The notes under the pieces: generated by a model
The model's input: only the letters and a program-made list of their open reading frames with translations
Told to the model about the DNA's origin: nothing
Database searches by the model: none
Part shown: positions 26,974 through 36,256 of the stretch, one piece after another
Layout: each line of letters begins with the position of its first letter
How positions within the stretch are numbered: the first letter of the stretch is position 1
Program-made: the position numbers and the translations under genes
DNA from: Duganella dendranthematis
GTDB taxonomy: Bacteria > Pseudomonadota > Gammaproteobacteria > Burkholderiales > Burkholderiaceae_D
Assembly (NCBI RefSeq): GCF_012849375.1
Contig: NZ_CP051684.1
Location: forward strand, 4,092,001 to 4,156,000
Direction of reading: 5' to 3'
Length of the DNA stretch: 64,000 bases

Positions 26974-28367
26974 CCTTTGGCGCCCGGCCGCGTCATGGCC
27001 AGCGGCACGATCCACTGCTCGAACTGCTCGGCGGTGACGTAGCCCAGCGCCAGCGCCGCCTCTTTCAAGGTCGTGCCTTCATGCTGCGCTTGCTTGGCGA
27101 TGGTGGCGGCCTTGTCGTAGCCGATGTGCGGCGCCAGCGCCGTGACCAGCATCAGCGAACGTTCCATCAATTCCTCGATGCGGCCGCGATTCGGTTCGAT
27201 GCCATGGACGCAATGTTCCTCGAAGCTGCGCATGCCGTCGGCCAGCAGGCGCGCGCTTTGCAGGAAATTGTGGGCGATCATCGGCTTGTACACGTTCAGC
27301 TCAAAGTTGCCGGAGGCGCCGCCCATGGTGATGGCAACGTCGTTGCCGAATACCTGGCACGCCAGCATGGTCAGCGCTTCGCACTGGGTCGGGTTGACCT
27401 TGCCCGGCATGATAGAGCTGCCCGGCTCGTTTTCCGGGATGCTGATCTCGCCCAGGCCGGAGCGCGGGCCGGACGCCATCCAGCGCACGTCGTTGGCGAT
27501 TTTCATCAGCGCGGCGGCCAGCGTTTTCAGCGCGCCGTGGGCGGACAGCAGGGCGTCGTGGCCGGCCAGCGCGGCGAATTTGTTGTCGGCGGTCTTGAAC
27601 GGCAGCTTTAACGCATGATCCAGCTCGGCGGCGATGCGGGTGGCGTACTCTGGATGCGAATTGAGACCGGTGCCGACCGCTGTGCCGCCGGCCGCCAGTT
27701 GCAGCACGCCGGGCAGCGCCGCTTCGATCGCGTGGGTGGCGAAGTCGAGGTGGGCGACGTAGCCGGAAAATTCCTGGCCCAAGGTCAGCGGGGTGGCGTC
27801 CTGCAGGTGGGTGCGGCCGATTTTAACGATGTCGGCGAAGGCCTCGGCCTTGGCGTGCAGGCTGTCGCGCAACTGCTTGATGGCCGGCAGCACGTTATGC
27901 GCCAGCGCCTGGGCGGCGGCGACGTGGATGGCGGTGGGGAAGATGTCGTTGGACGACTGGCCCTTGTTGACGTCGTCATTCGGGTGCAGCTTGCGTTCTT
28001 CGCCGCGCACGCCACCCATCAGCTCGGACCCGCGGTTGGCCAGCACTTCGTTCATGTTCATATTGGACTGCGTGCCGGAGCCGGTTTGCCACACGGCCAG
28101 CGGGAATTCGCCAGGGTGGCGGTTGGCCAGCACTTCGTCGGCGGCCTGGGTGATGGCGATGGCTTTCGGGCCGTCCAGCAGGCCGAGGTCGAGGTTGACG
28201 CGGGCGGCGGCGCGTTTGACGCTGGCCAGCGCGTGAATCAGTTCCAGCGGCATTTTCTCCGTGGAGATGCGGAAATGTTCCAGCGAGCGCTGGGTTTGCG
28301 CGCCCCACAGTTGGGCGTCGGGAACGTCGATCGGGCCGAAACTGTCACGTTCACTACGGGTGCTCAT
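26970..28367 (-). CDS. fumC: Class II fumarate hydratase
   Basis: A 465-aa enzyme of the TCA cycle, interconverting fumarate and malate. The superfamily signature [15 protein letters not shown] carries the catalytic serine loop; '[13 protein letters not shown]' and '[16 protein letters not shown]' are the other conserved substrate regions. The iron-independent class II fold fits the length. ATG 28367 follows AAGGAT; an upstream ATG in the same frame extends into non-conserved sequence. It diverges from a FimV-like gene across 135 bp. Confidence 0.95.
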   Translation of the reverse strand: MSTRSERDSFGPIDVPDAQLWGAQTQRSLEHFRISTEKMPLELIHALASVKRAAARVNLDLGLLDGPKAIAITQAADEVLANRHPGEFPLAVWQTGSGTQSNMNMNEVLANRGSELMGGVRGEERKLHPNDDVNKGQSSNDIFPTAIHVAAAQALAHNVLPAIKQLRDSLHAKAEAFADIVKIGRTHLQDATPLTLGQEFSGYVAHLDFATHAIEAALPGVLQLAAGGTAVGTGLNSHPEYATRIAAELDHALKLPFKTADNKFAALAGHDALLSAHGALKTLAAALMKIANDVRWMASGPRSGLGEISIPENEPGSSIMPGKVNPTQCEALTMLACQVFGNDVAITMGGASGNFELNVYKPMIAHNFLQSARLLADGMRSFEEHCVHGIEPNRGRIEELMERSLMLVTALAPHIGYDKAATIAKQAQHEGTTLKEAALALGYVTAEQFEQWIVPLAMTRPGAKG

Positions 28368-28502
28368 GGTGAATCCTTGGTAGTAAAAGAAGGTATTTGA
28401 GTGTAGCGCAGTTTGCAAAAATTAACCGAGGGCTACAAAATTGGGAATTTCCGCCGTTATAGCTGTTATACCTTTTGAATTCTCGCCTGACCGCGATCCT
28501 GG

Positions 28503-30224
28503 ATGATGCCGCTTAAGTCTTTGCTAACTTCGATTTGCGCCCTGGCCGTGGCCGGCGCCACGCTGGGCGTCTCTGCCGCCGAGCTGGGGGATATCGCGCC
28601 GCGCTCGTATATCGGCCAGCCGCTGGCGGTGGATATCGACCTGGTGGCGCTGACGCCGGAGGAGGTGGCGGGTTTGCAGGTGCGGCTGGCGGACGGCAAT
28701 GTGTATCGCGGCGCCAATGTGACCATGAATCCGGCGCTGGCGTCGGTGCGCTTGCAGGTGGAGCGGCGTGGTACCAGGTCGGTATTGCATGTGACGACCA
28801 CGCGGGCGGTGGATGCGGATTATGTGCATTTGTATGTAGAGCTGGGCGTGCCGGGCAAGCAGGATGTGCGGCTGGCCACGGTGTGGTTGCAGAAGGATCC
28901 GAATCCGCCGGCGCCGGTGGTGGTGGCGCCGCCTGCGCCTGCCGTGCCGCCAGCCAGCGCGATGACACCGGCGCAGGCGGAGCAAATTACGGCGCAAGCC
29001 AGGGCGGCGCGGTTGGCGGGCAGCGGAGCGGCCCGGACGGCGCCGCAGACGGCCCCCAGCGCGACGACGGGGGCTTCGGCCGCGACGGGTAGCGTGGCGA
29101 AGCCGGCCGGCGCCGAGGCGGCTGTGTCCAGCGGTGTCGCGAGCGGCGCGTCGACGGCTGCGGCGCAGGTGGCCGGGCAGGCGGCCAATTCGGTGGCCGG
29201 TGCAGCGTCGAGTGCGCCAGCGCGGGATCGCAGCAAGCCGGCGCCGTTGCCGTCGGTGCATGAGTCGGAAACTGGCGTGCCGGGCGAGGTTAAAGCAGCG
29301 GGGCAGGCGCGGCGGATCGCCGGCGTGTGGGTCGGCGCGGATGGTAAGGTCCTGAAGACGCCGCCACGCGAGGAGGTGGCCGAGGTGCCGGTCGGTGTGG
29401 CGCAGGCATTGTTGCCGTTGGCGCCGCTGCCGTTGCCCAAAGGCGTCAAGCGGCCGGCGCCGGTTTCCTGCGCGCCGAGCGGCATCAGTGCCAAGGAATG
29501 CGTGGCGCTGGATAATCATAACGCCGAGCTGTCCAGCAAGCTGCTGGAGCTGGAAGGCAAGATGAAAGCCTTGCAGGGTGCGCTGGGTGGCGCGTCACCA
29601 GCAGCTATCAGCGCGGGTGCGCAGCAGGGCAAGGCAGCTGCGGCGCATGGCGCGGCGACAACGCCTGCGACGGCAGCAAGCGCGCCACAGGCTGCGGCAA
29701 AGGCGCCTGCACTGTCGGCGGCGCTGGCGGCATCCGGCGCAACTGCGGGGGCGGCGCACGGCGAGCCGGCAATCAAGGCGACGTCTTCGCCGCCTGGCGC
29801 AGCGTCGCACGGTGCTTCGGCGGCGGCCAGCTTGTCGGCGCAGGGTCGCACGGAGATGAATGCGGCGCAGGCGGCTACAGGGGCGGAGGGCAGTGCGGCG
29901 GCATCGGCCGCTGCTTCGGCCGCCGCGTCCAGCGAGGCAGCCAGTGTGCCGGCTGGGCCAGTCAAGAAGATCCGCGTGTTGCCCAAGCTGAAGTATAAAA
30001 AGGAAAAGCCGCCCGAGGCGCCGACCGATTACACCATGCCGCTGGTGGCCGGGGCGGTCGGCCTACTGGCGCTGCTGGGCGCGGGCTTCCTCTGGTGGCG
30101 CAAGAAAAAATCCGGCCGTGGCCCGCTGCAAATCTGGCAGGGCTTCCGCAAGAAGAAACCAGCCGACGCTGCGCCAGCCGCCGAGCCTGCGCATGCACCG
30201 ACAGCCGAATCGGTGGCTTCGTAA
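28503..30224 (+). CDS. FimV-like protein with C-terminal membrane anchor
   Basis: A 573-aa protein: signal peptide (about 1-25), FimV N-terminal domain (about 26-130, 'AELGDIAPRSYIGQPLAVDIDLVALTPEEVAGLQVRL'), a long Ala/Gly/Ser-rich disordered region, a short coiled coil (about 335-360, LSSKLLELEGKMKALQ) and a transmembrane helix (about 517-535) followed by a basic cytoplasmic tail. The periplasmic LysM domain of Pseudomonas FimV is not obvious. FimV-type proteins organise polar structures such as type IV pili; the partner is not visible here. A 15-bp palindrome follows the stop. Confidence 0.8.
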   Translation: MMPLKSLLTSICALAVAGATLGVSAAELGDIAPRSYIGQPLAVDIDLVALTPEEVAGLQVRLADGNVYRGANVTMNPALASVRLQVERRGTRSVLHVTTTRAVDADYVHLYVELGVPGKQDVRLATVWLQKDPNPPAPVVVAPPAPAVPPASAMTPAQAEQITAQARAARLAGSGAARTAPQTAPSATTGASAATGSVAKPAGAEAAVSSGVASGASTAAAQVAGQAANSVAGAASSAPARDRSKPAPLPSVHESETGVPGEVKAAGQARRIAGVWVGADGKVLKTPPREEVAEVPVGVAQALLPLAPLPLPKGVKRPAPVSCAPSGISAKECVALDNHNAELSSKLLELEGKMKALQGALGGASPAAISAGAQQGKAAAAHGAATTPATAASAPQAAAKAPALSAALAASGATAGAAHGEPAIKATSSPPGAASHGASAAASLSAQGRTEMNAAQAATGAEGSAAASAAASAAASSEAASVPAGPVKKIRVLPKLKYKKEKPPEAPTDYTMPLVAGAVGLLALLGAGFLWWRKKKSGRGPLQIWQGFRKKKPADAAPAAEPAHAPTAESVAS

Positions 30225-30238
30225 TGCGTTAAACGCAT
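30224..30238. other. 15-bp palindrome at the FimV-like stop codon
   Basis: ATGCGTT-A-AACGCAT is an exact inverted repeat starting at the last base of the stop codon. It is 86 bp before the aminotransferase ATG. It has no T-run, so it is either a weak hairpin or an operator for the next gene; neither can be decided from sequence. Confidence 0.4.
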
Positions 30239-30323
30239 AAGCTTATTGCTGGAAGCTCTGTCTTCACTCAAACGATCTGGGGTATAGTGTTTGGCGCTAT
30301 TTTCCCACCATTGAAAGAGTCCC

Positions 30324-31529
30324 ATGAGCGCAGCAGAACACTATCAGGCCTTCAAGCAACTCGGCCTCAAACTCGACATGTCACGCGGCAAGCCGGCGCC
30401 GGAGCAGCTGGACCTTTCCAACGCCCTGGCCGAAGCGCTGCCGACTTACAAAGCCGCCGACGGCACCGATGCCCGTAACTACGGCGGCACCATCGGCCTG
30501 CCGGAAGCGCGCGCGCTGTTCGCCGAGCTGCTGGACGTGCCGGCCGCGCAAGTCGTAGTTGACAGCAGCGCCAGCCTGTCGTTGATGCACGATGTGATTG
30601 TCTACAGCCTGCTGAACGGCGTGCCCGGCCATGCGCCATGGGTGCAGAATCCGGTGACCTTCCTGTGCCCGGTACCGGGCTATGACCGTCACTTCGCCAT
30701 CTGCGAAGCGCGCGGCATCAAGATGATCAATGTGCCGATGAATGCCGATGGTCCGGACATGGATCTGGTGGAAAAGCTGGTGGCGGAAGACGCCAGCATC
30801 AAGGGCATGTGGATTGTGCCGAAGTACAGCAATCCGGGCGGCGTGGTGTACTCGGATCAGGTGGTGCAGCGCCTGGCGGCGATGAAGACGGCGGCGCCGG
30901 ACTTCCGCCTGCTGTGGGATGACGCTTACCGCTTCCACCATCTGGGTGAAAAAAATGTGGCCGTGGCCAATATCCTGGCGGCGTGCGAGACGGCCGGCAA
31001 TCCGGACCGGGCGATTGTGTTCGCGTCGTCGTCCAAGATCAGCTGGGCAGGTTCGGGCGTGGCGGCGCTGGCAGCCTCGCCGGCCAATATCGCCTGGTGG
31101 ACCAAGCTGTCGGGCATCCGCAGCATCGGCCCGGACAAGATCAACCAGCTGCGCCATGTGCGCTTCCTGAAAGACCTGCCGACGGTGGAAGCGCTGATGG
31201 AACAGCATCGCCAACTGCTGAAGCCGAAGTTTGACGCCGTGCTGGCGCAGTTCCAGGCGTTGCTGGGCGACGTGCCGGGCGTGTCGTGGACGCATCCGGA
31301 CGGCGGCTATTTCATCGATCTGATTACGCCGGATGGCGCCGCTAAGCGCACTGTGGAGCTGGCCAAGGAGGCGGGCATCGTGCTGACGCCGGCTGGCGCG
31401 GCGTTCCCGTATGGCCTCGATCCGCTGGACCGTCATATCCGCATCGCGCCGAGCTTCCCGTCGCTGGCGGAAATCAACCAGGCGGCGCAGGGGATTGCAT
31501 TGTCGCTCAAGCTTGCGTTAGCGAGCTGA
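30324..31529 (+). CDS. Aspartate aminotransferase-like PLP enzyme (subfamily Ic / MocR-type aminotransferase fold)
   Basis: A 401-aa fold-type I aminotransferase. SSSKISWAGSG contains the PLP-binding lysine, 'KYSNPGGVVYSDQVV' and 'WDDAYRFHHL' the cofactor and substrate regions. The short N-terminus and NPGG-type motif match the Ic group of aspartate aminotransferases rather than the classical AspC. The reaction would be aspartate plus 2-oxoglutarate to oxaloacetate plus glutamate; substrate assignment is from subfamily recognition. A strong terminator follows at 31533-31563. Confidence 0.82.
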   Translation: MSAAEHYQAFKQLGLKLDMSRGKPAPEQLDLSNALAEALPTYKAADGTDARNYGGTIGLPEARALFAELLDVPAAQVVVDSSASLSLMHDVIVYSLLNGVPGHAPWVQNPVTFLCPVPGYDRHFAICEARGIKMINVPMNADGPDMDLVEKLVAEDASIKGMWIVPKYSNPGGVVYSDQVVQRLAAMKTAAPDFRLLWDDAYRFHHLGEKNVAVANILAACETAGNPDRAIVFASSSKISWAGSGVAALAASPANIAWWTKLSGIRSIGPDKINQLRHVRFLKDLPTVEALMEQHRQLLKPKFDAVLAQFQALLGDVPGVSWTHPDGGYFIDLITPDGAAKRTVELAKEAGIVLTPAGAAFPYGLDPLDRHIRIAPSFPSLAEINQAAQGIALSLKLALAS

Positions 31530-31532
31530 GCA

Positions 31533-31563
31533 TAAAAAAAGCGCCTTACGAGGCGCTTTTTTA
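31533..31563 (+). terminator. Rho-independent terminator of the aminotransferase gene
   Basis: AAGCGCCT-TACG-AGGCGCTT stem with a T-run after and an A-run before, so it could serve both this gene and the convergent fliT. Confidence 0.92.
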
Positions 31564-31581
31564 TTGGGGCGGCGGCTACGC

Positions 31582-31860
31582 TTACTGGCGGGCCATGCCG
31601 GGGATGGTGTTCATCCATGGATCGGTCACGTCGCGGATTTCGCGGTCGTTGGCCAGGATTTGTTTCAGCAGATCGATCTTGCGCAGGCGTTGGCCGCCGT
31701 TCAGCGCCGTCACGCCGGTGCTGGCAGCCCGTGCTTCAGTAGCGCACTGACCTTCCAGCTGGCTCAGGCGGTCCATATCTCCCATGCGTGCAGCGGCAGC
31801 CATTTGATTGGTCAAACCGGCAATGTTTTCGTACATCGAGAGGACTTCGGAAGAGGTCAT
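31582..31860 (-). CDS. fliT: Flagellar chaperone FliT-like protein
   Basis: A 92-aa helical protein: 'VLSMYENIAGLTNQMAAAARMGDMDRLSQLEGQC' and 'LLKQILANDREIRDVTDPWM' match FliT, the export chaperone of the filament cap FliD and regulator of FlhDC. The family normally follows fliS in a flagellar operon; here no other flagellar gene is in the window, so it is an isolated copy. Function in flagellar assembly is family knowledge. Confidence 0.83.
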   Translation of the reverse strand: MTSSEVLSMYENIAGLTNQMAAAARMGDMDRLSQLEGQCATEARAASTGVTALNGGQRLRKIDLLKQILANDREIRDVTDPWMNTIPGMARQ

Positions 31861-31949
31861 AATTCCACCTGGCTAGTTAGCGCGGAGTACCGCATGTCCT
31901 GATTAACGTCGCCTTGAGCGGGAACTTTAGGGCTTTTTGAAAAAAAAAG

Positions 31950-31987
31950 TGAAAAAAAATCCGCCTGCGGTTAAACAGGCGGATTTT
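31950..31987 (-). terminator. Rho-independent terminator downstream of the HDOD gene
   Basis: On the minus strand an AAAATCCGCCTG/CAGGCGGATTTT-type stem (31957-31987) is followed by a run of eight T. It ends the HDOD transcript and isolates it from fliT downstream. Confidence 0.9.
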
Positions 31988-32003
31988 GATGTCGAAAGTT
32001 TAC

Positions 32004-32831
32004 TTATTTGACCAGTTCTTCCAGGCCGGCGCTCAATTCATCCGGCGGCGGCATGTCGTCGATCAGGGCGTTGTCGTCCAGGCCCAGTTCTTCAGCCAGG
32101 TCGGTTGGGTAGCAGGCGGCGATCTCTTCGTCGGTCAGTTCGGCCTGGGCCACGCGCGCGCGCCAGGCGGCCAGCGAAACCACGGCGGCCAGGCGGTTCA
32201 GTTCGCCATTGTGATGTGGTTCAGGGAAGGCCACGATGGTTTCCGAGAACGCGACCGGGAATTTCCAGCGCTTGGCCAGTTCGGCGCCGACGTCGGCGAA
32301 GGTGTAGCCCAGTGAGGCGCGCTCGGCGTCCAGGCGGCGGGCGTCCATCGGACCGGCGACTTTATCCAGCGCCATCGCCTGTTCCGGCGCGGCCGAGTGG
32401 ATCACCAGCTGGCCGATAGCGTGCATCATGCCGATGGTGAAGGCGAGGTCGGTGTTTTCCTTGGTTTTCTTGGCGATCCATTTAGCCGACACCGCAGTGT
32501 GCAGGCTGTAGCGCCAGAATTGCTTCAGGTCGAGGCCGGGCACGGTCTTGAAGCCACTGACCAGGCCGGAGCTGATGACCAGCGTGCGCACGGTGACGAA
32601 GCCGAGCATCAGCACGGCGTCTTCGACGGTACCGATGCTGCGCGAGACGTGGTAGTAGGCCGAGTTGGCCAGACGCAGCAGCTTGGCGCTCAGTACCGGG
32701 TCCGTCGACAATTTCTTTGCGATCTCTTCGGTCGAGACGCTGGCCTTGTCGAAACTGCTGATCAGCTCTTCCACGACTTTAGGCGCGGTCGGCAACGCAG
32801 TTGGATTCTGGAACAGGGCATCAAGTTTCAT
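32004..32831 (-). CDS. HDOD-domain signalling protein
   Basis: A 275-aa protein, an HD-related output domain: 'LPTAPKVVEELISSFDKASVSTEEIAKKLSTDPVLSAKLLRLANSAYY' at the start and 'FTIGMMHAIGQLVIHSA' in the middle. The HD metal-binding residues are incomplete, as usual for HDOD, so it is not expected to hydrolyse cyclic di-GMP. GAGGAG precedes ATG 32831. HDOD proteins are mostly regulators of motility, biofilm or stress; target unknown. Confidence 0.88.
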   Translation of the reverse strand: MKLDALFQNPTALPTAPKVVEELISSFDKASVSTEEIAKKLSTDPVLSAKLLRLANSAYYHVSRSIGTVEDAVLMLGFVTVRTLVISSGLVSGFKTVPGLDLKQFWRYSLHTAVSAKWIAKKTKENTDLAFTIGMMHAIGQLVIHSAAPEQAMALDKVAGPMDARRLDAERASLGYTFADVGAELAKRWKFPVAFSETIVAFPEPHHNGELNRLAAVVSLAAWRARVAQAELTDEEIAACYPTDLAEELGLDDNALIDDMPPPDELSAGLEELVK

Positions 32832-32948
32832 ATTTAATCTCCTCGGTGTTAATTGCGTTGCTATAAGCTAACTATATAGGGAAACTTCGTATAGCAGAAG
32901 GGATTTGGCGGCTTTCGTCGCTTTTCAGTATGGCGGTATACTCGCCGA

Positions 32949-33584
32949 ATGAAAATTGAAGCCATTACCCAGACCACGCTGCGACATTACGAGCGGACCG
33001 CCGAGCAGTTCTTCGCTGGCACCATCGATCATGATGTGAGTCAGAACATTGCGGCTTTGCTGGAGGCGATCGAGGCGCCGGCACCGTACCGCTTGCTGGA
33101 CCTGGGCTGCGGGCCAGGCCGCGATTTGAAGACGTTCAAGACGATGGGGCATGAGCCGATCGGCATCGATGGCTCGGCCAAGTTTGTCGAGATGGCGCGC
33201 GGCTACAGTGGCTGCGAAGTGTGGCAGCAGGATTTTGTTGAACTCGATTTGCCGGCGGCGTTTTTCGATGGCGTCTACGCCAATGCTTCGCTGTTCCACG
33301 TGCCCAGCGCGGCGCTGCCCAAGGTGCTGCGTGACTTGCACGCGTCGTTGAAAACCGGCGGCGTGTTGTTCAGCTCGAATCCGCGTGGAGATAACAGTGA
33401 AGGCTGGAACGGCCCGCGCTACGGTAGCTACTACGACTATGAAACCTGGCTGCGTTACCTGACCGAAGCAGGCTTTGCTGAGGTCCAACATTACTACCGT
33501 CCAAGTGGTCTGCCGCGTGAGCAACAGCCTTGGTTGGCCAGTGTGTGGCGCTGCGTTCGTCAGCGCACGGAAGCATCGACTTGA
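32949..33584 (+). CDS. Class I SAM-dependent methyltransferase
   Basis: A 211-aa Rossmann-fold methyltransferase: motif I LLDLGCGPGRD near residue 50, motif II IGIDGSAKFVEMA, motif IV FDGVYANASLFHVP. The short C-terminal part resembles the SmtA/UbiE-like group. No substrate can be assigned. It stands between an HDOD gene and csbD, apparently as a single-gene unit. Confidence 0.85.
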   Translation: MKIEAITQTTLRHYERTAEQFFAGTIDHDVSQNIAALLEAIEAPAPYRLLDLGCGPGRDLKTFKTMGHEPIGIDGSAKFVEMARGYSGCEVWQQDFVELDLPAAFFDGVYANASLFHVPSAALPKVLRDLHASLKTGGVLFSSNPRGDNSEGWNGPRYGSYYDYETWLRYLTEAGFAEVQHYYRPSGLPREQQPWLASVWRCVRQRTEAST

Positions 33585-33607
33585 GCAGCCTATAGTAGAA
33601 CCCATGC

Positions 33608-33626
33608 ACACAACACTGGGTTGTGT
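33608..33626 (+). promoter_or_regulatory. Small hairpin upstream of csbD
   Basis: ACACAAC-N5-GTTGTGT, 7-bp arms, 15 bp before the GAAGGAG ribosome binding site. It may be an operator or a 5' leader hairpin; position is the only evidence. Confidence 0.3.
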
Positions 33627-33649
33627 CACTAGCTACGAAGGAGTTCATC

Positions 33650-33850
33650 ATGAACAAGGATCAAGTCAAAGGTACTCTGAAAGACGTCGGCGGTAAAATT
33701 CAGGAAGAAGCCGGTAAACTGGTCGGCAGCTCCGAGCAGCAAGCCAAGGGCCTGAACAAACAGGCTGAAGGTAAAGTCCAAAAGGGCTACGGCGACGCTA
33801 AAGAAGCCGTCAAAGATACCGTGAACGACATCAACAAGGGCAACCGTTAA
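33650..33850 (+). CDS. CsbD-family stress-response protein
   Basis: 66 aa, beginning MNKDQVKGTLKDVGGKIQEEAGKLVGS, the CsbD signature, followed by AEGKVQKGYGDAKE repeats. The protein is hydrophilic and probably unfolded, like other members induced by general stress. GAAGGAG lies 6 nt before the ATG. A strong terminator follows. Confidence 0.93.
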   Translation: MNKDQVKGTLKDVGGKIQEEAGKLVGSSEQQAKGLNKQAEGKVQKGYGDAKEAVKDTVNDINKGNR

Positions 33851-33864
33851 TCGGGCCTGCGATG

Positions 33865-33896
33865 AAAAAAAAGCCGCTGATCTCAGCGGCTTTTTT
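33865..33896 (+). terminator. Rho-independent terminator of csbD
   Basis: AAAAGCCGCTGA-TC-TCAGCGGCTTTT is an exact stem with T-runs on both sides, so it may also end the convergent S9 peptidase transcript. Confidence 0.93.
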
Positions 33897-33913
33897 CTGT
33901 TTGCTATTAACGA

Positions 33914-36130
33914 TTACTTCGATGTTTCGGGCTGCAAGTTCTTCTTGAAGAAGGCCTCGATGTTGCCGTACACATGGCGCTGCGGCGCGCGGCCGGAGAT
34001 GCCGTGCTTGGCGCCTGGGTAGGTCATCAGATCGAAATGCACGTTACGCTTGACCAGCGCGTCGATCATGCGCGTGGTGTTGGTGAACAGCACGTTGTCG
34101 TCCGCCATGCCATGCATCAGCAACAGCGGCGATTTCAGACCATCCAGATGCGAGTACACGCCGCTGTATTCATAGCCAGCCGCGTTTTCTTTCGGCGTGC
34201 CCATGAACTGCTCGGTGTAGTGGGTGTCGTACAGCGACCAGTCGGTCACCGGAGCAACCGATACGCCCATGGCGATCTTGTCCGACGCTTCCGCCAGCAG
34301 GCGCAAGGTCATGAAGCCGCCGTAGCTCCAGCCGAACACGCCAATGCGCTTGGCATCCACGAAGCTCTGCTTGCCCAGCCACTCAACGCCAGTCAGCTGA
34401 TCTTCCACTTCCACGCGTCCCAACTGGTGGTAGTTGGCGTCGGTGAAGGCGCGCTCACGACGTGACGAACCACGGTTATCCAGACGCCACACCACAAAGC
34501 CTTGCTGCGCCATGTACTGGTCGAAGAAGTTGCCCCACCGACGCGACACGTGCTGCGAGTGCGGGCCGCCGTAGGTCGACAGGAACACTGGATATTTTTT
34601 CGACGCGTCAAAGCCGCTTGGCTTGATGATCGAGTAGTACAGCGTCTGGCCGTCCTTGGCTTTCAGCGTGCCGTATTCGGTTTTCAGGTGCGCGTCCTGA
34701 TACTTGGCGTATGGATGGCTGGCGTTCAGTTCGTTGTGTTCCAGCCATTCGATCATGGCGCCGTCCGGCTTGCGGATGCTGACTTGCGGCGGCGTGTCCG
34801 GGCTGGAATAGGTGTCGACAAACACTTCGCCGTTGCGGGCGAAGGACGAATCGTGCCAGCCGTCGCCTTGCGTCACGCGGGTCGGCTTGTCGGCGGTGCT
34901 GCCGTCCAGCTTGAGCGCATAGGTCTGGCTGTCGATGACAGCGTCGCGGTTGGACTGCACGAACACGCGGCCGTTTTTCTCGTCCAGCGCCAGCAGGCGG
35001 TCGATGCCCCACTTGCCTTTGCTGATGGCGTGCTTCAGCTTGCCATCCAGGTCGTACAAGTACAGGTGCTTGTAGCCGTCGCGTTCGGACGACCAGATGA
35101 AGCTCTTGTTATCCGACAGGAAGCGAAGGTCGTCGAAGATGCTGACCCAGGTCGGCGAGGTTTCGGTGATCAGCACTTTTTGCGCCAGCGTGGCGGCATC
35201 CACCGACACCAGTTCCAGTTTCTTCTGGTCGCGGCTCTGGCGCTGGAACAGCAAGGCTTTGCTGTTGGCGCTCCAGTCGGCGCGCACCAGGTAGATGTCC
35301 TTGTTGGCGCCGAGTTCGACGTCGCGGATCGCGCCGGTTTCAGGCGAAACAATTTTCAGCTCGACCAGCACGTTCGGATCGCCGGCGGCCGGGTAGCGCT
35401 GCTCGACCACTTCGGTACGGTCGGCGAAGATTTCAAAGCGGCGCACCACTGGCACCGGTGCTTCGTCGTAGCGTTTGTAGGCGATGGCGGAATCGTCCGG
35501 CGCCCAGTAGTAGCCGGTGGTCTGCGCCATTTCTTCCTGCGCCACGAATTCGGCTTCGGCATTGTGGATGGTGCCCTTGCCGTCGCTGGTCAGCTGCTTT
35601 TCCTTGCCGGTGTTGAGATCGATGACGAACAGGTTCTGGTCGCGCACGAAGGACACATAGCGGCCCAGCGGTGAAATCTTCGGATCGAGCACGTTGCCGG
35701 AAGCGACCATGCGCGCGCTGTCCGGCTTGGCGACATCGATCAGGTACAGGTTGCCGGCGATCGGCACCAGCAGGCGCTTGCCGTCCGGCGACCAGCTGTA
35801 GCTCAGAATGCCTTTCAGGCTGGCGGTGCGGGCGCGCTCGCGGCGGGCCTTCTCGGCGTCCGACAGGTTTTCTTCCGGCACCAGCACTTTGGAGTCGACC
35901 AGGCGGTGCGTGGTTTTGTCCTTGAGGTTGTATTCCCACAGATCCAGCTGGAACTGGTTGTCGTCACGGCCGCGCAGGAAGGTGACGCGGGCGCCGTCCG
36001 GCGACACTTTCAGGTTGCGCACGCCGGGGCCGCTCAACGACGGATCGTTGTGTATGCGGTCCAGGGTCAGTTTTTCTGCGGAGGCGTTGGCGCCGGCCAG
36101 CAGGGCAAGGAAGCAAAGAATGAATCGCAT
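33914..36130 (-). CDS. S9-family prolyl oligopeptidase, dipeptidyl peptidase IV-like
   Basis: A 738-aa exported serine peptidase: signal peptide (1-18), DPP IV N-terminal beta-propeller (about 60-420, repeated 'YSWSPDGKRLLVP' and 'LFVIDL' motifs) and C-terminal alpha/beta-hydrolase domain. The nucleophile Ser602 is in GWSYGG; the Asp lies in HGMADDNV and the His in GAKHGISG. DPP IV-like enzymes cleave dipeptides after Pro or Ala at the N-terminus of oligopeptides; the EE recognition loop ('VAQEEMAQTTGYYWAPDDS') is visible in the propeller. It would act in the periplasm or outside the cell. Confidence 0.92.
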   Translation of the reverse strand: MRFILCFLALLAGANASAEKLTLDRIHNDPSLSGPGVRNLKVSPDGARVTFLRGRDDNQFQLDLWEYNLKDKTTHRLVDSKVLVPEENLSDAEKARRERARTASLKGILSYSWSPDGKRLLVPIAGNLYLIDVAKPDSARMVASGNVLDPKISPLGRYVSFVRDQNLFVIDLNTGKEKQLTSDGKGTIHNAEAEFVAQEEMAQTTGYYWAPDDSAIAYKRYDEAPVPVVRRFEIFADRTEVVEQRYPAAGDPNVLVELKIVSPETGAIRDVELGANKDIYLVRADWSANSKALLFQRQSRDQKKLELVSVDAATLAQKVLITETSPTWVSIFDDLRFLSDNKSFIWSSERDGYKHLYLYDLDGKLKHAISKGKWGIDRLLALDEKNGRVFVQSNRDAVIDSQTYALKLDGSTADKPTRVTQGDGWHDSSFARNGEVFVDTYSSPDTPPQVSIRKPDGAMIEWLEHNELNASHPYAKYQDAHLKTEYGTLKAKDGQTLYYSIIKPSGFDASKKYPVFLSTYGGPHSQHVSRRWGNFFDQYMAQQGFVVWRLDNRGSSRRERAFTDANYHQLGRVEVEDQLTGVEWLGKQSFVDAKRIGVFGWSYGGFMTLRLLAEASDKIAMGVSVAPVTDWSLYDTHYTEQFMGTPKENAAGYEYSGVYSHLDGLKSPLLLMHGMADDNVLFTNTTRMIDALVKRNVHFDLMTYPGAKHGISGRAPQRHVYGNIEAFFKKNLQPETSK

Positions 36131-36256
36131 GGTCTCTCTCTAATTGGCAGAATCCAAGACGATACCAGACGCACACGCCTGTGGCGAGACAGCAAGATTG
36201 GGAATCCGCGCCGGAAAACCGTTTTTCCTTCGGCGTCGGGCCGCCTGGACGGCCGG

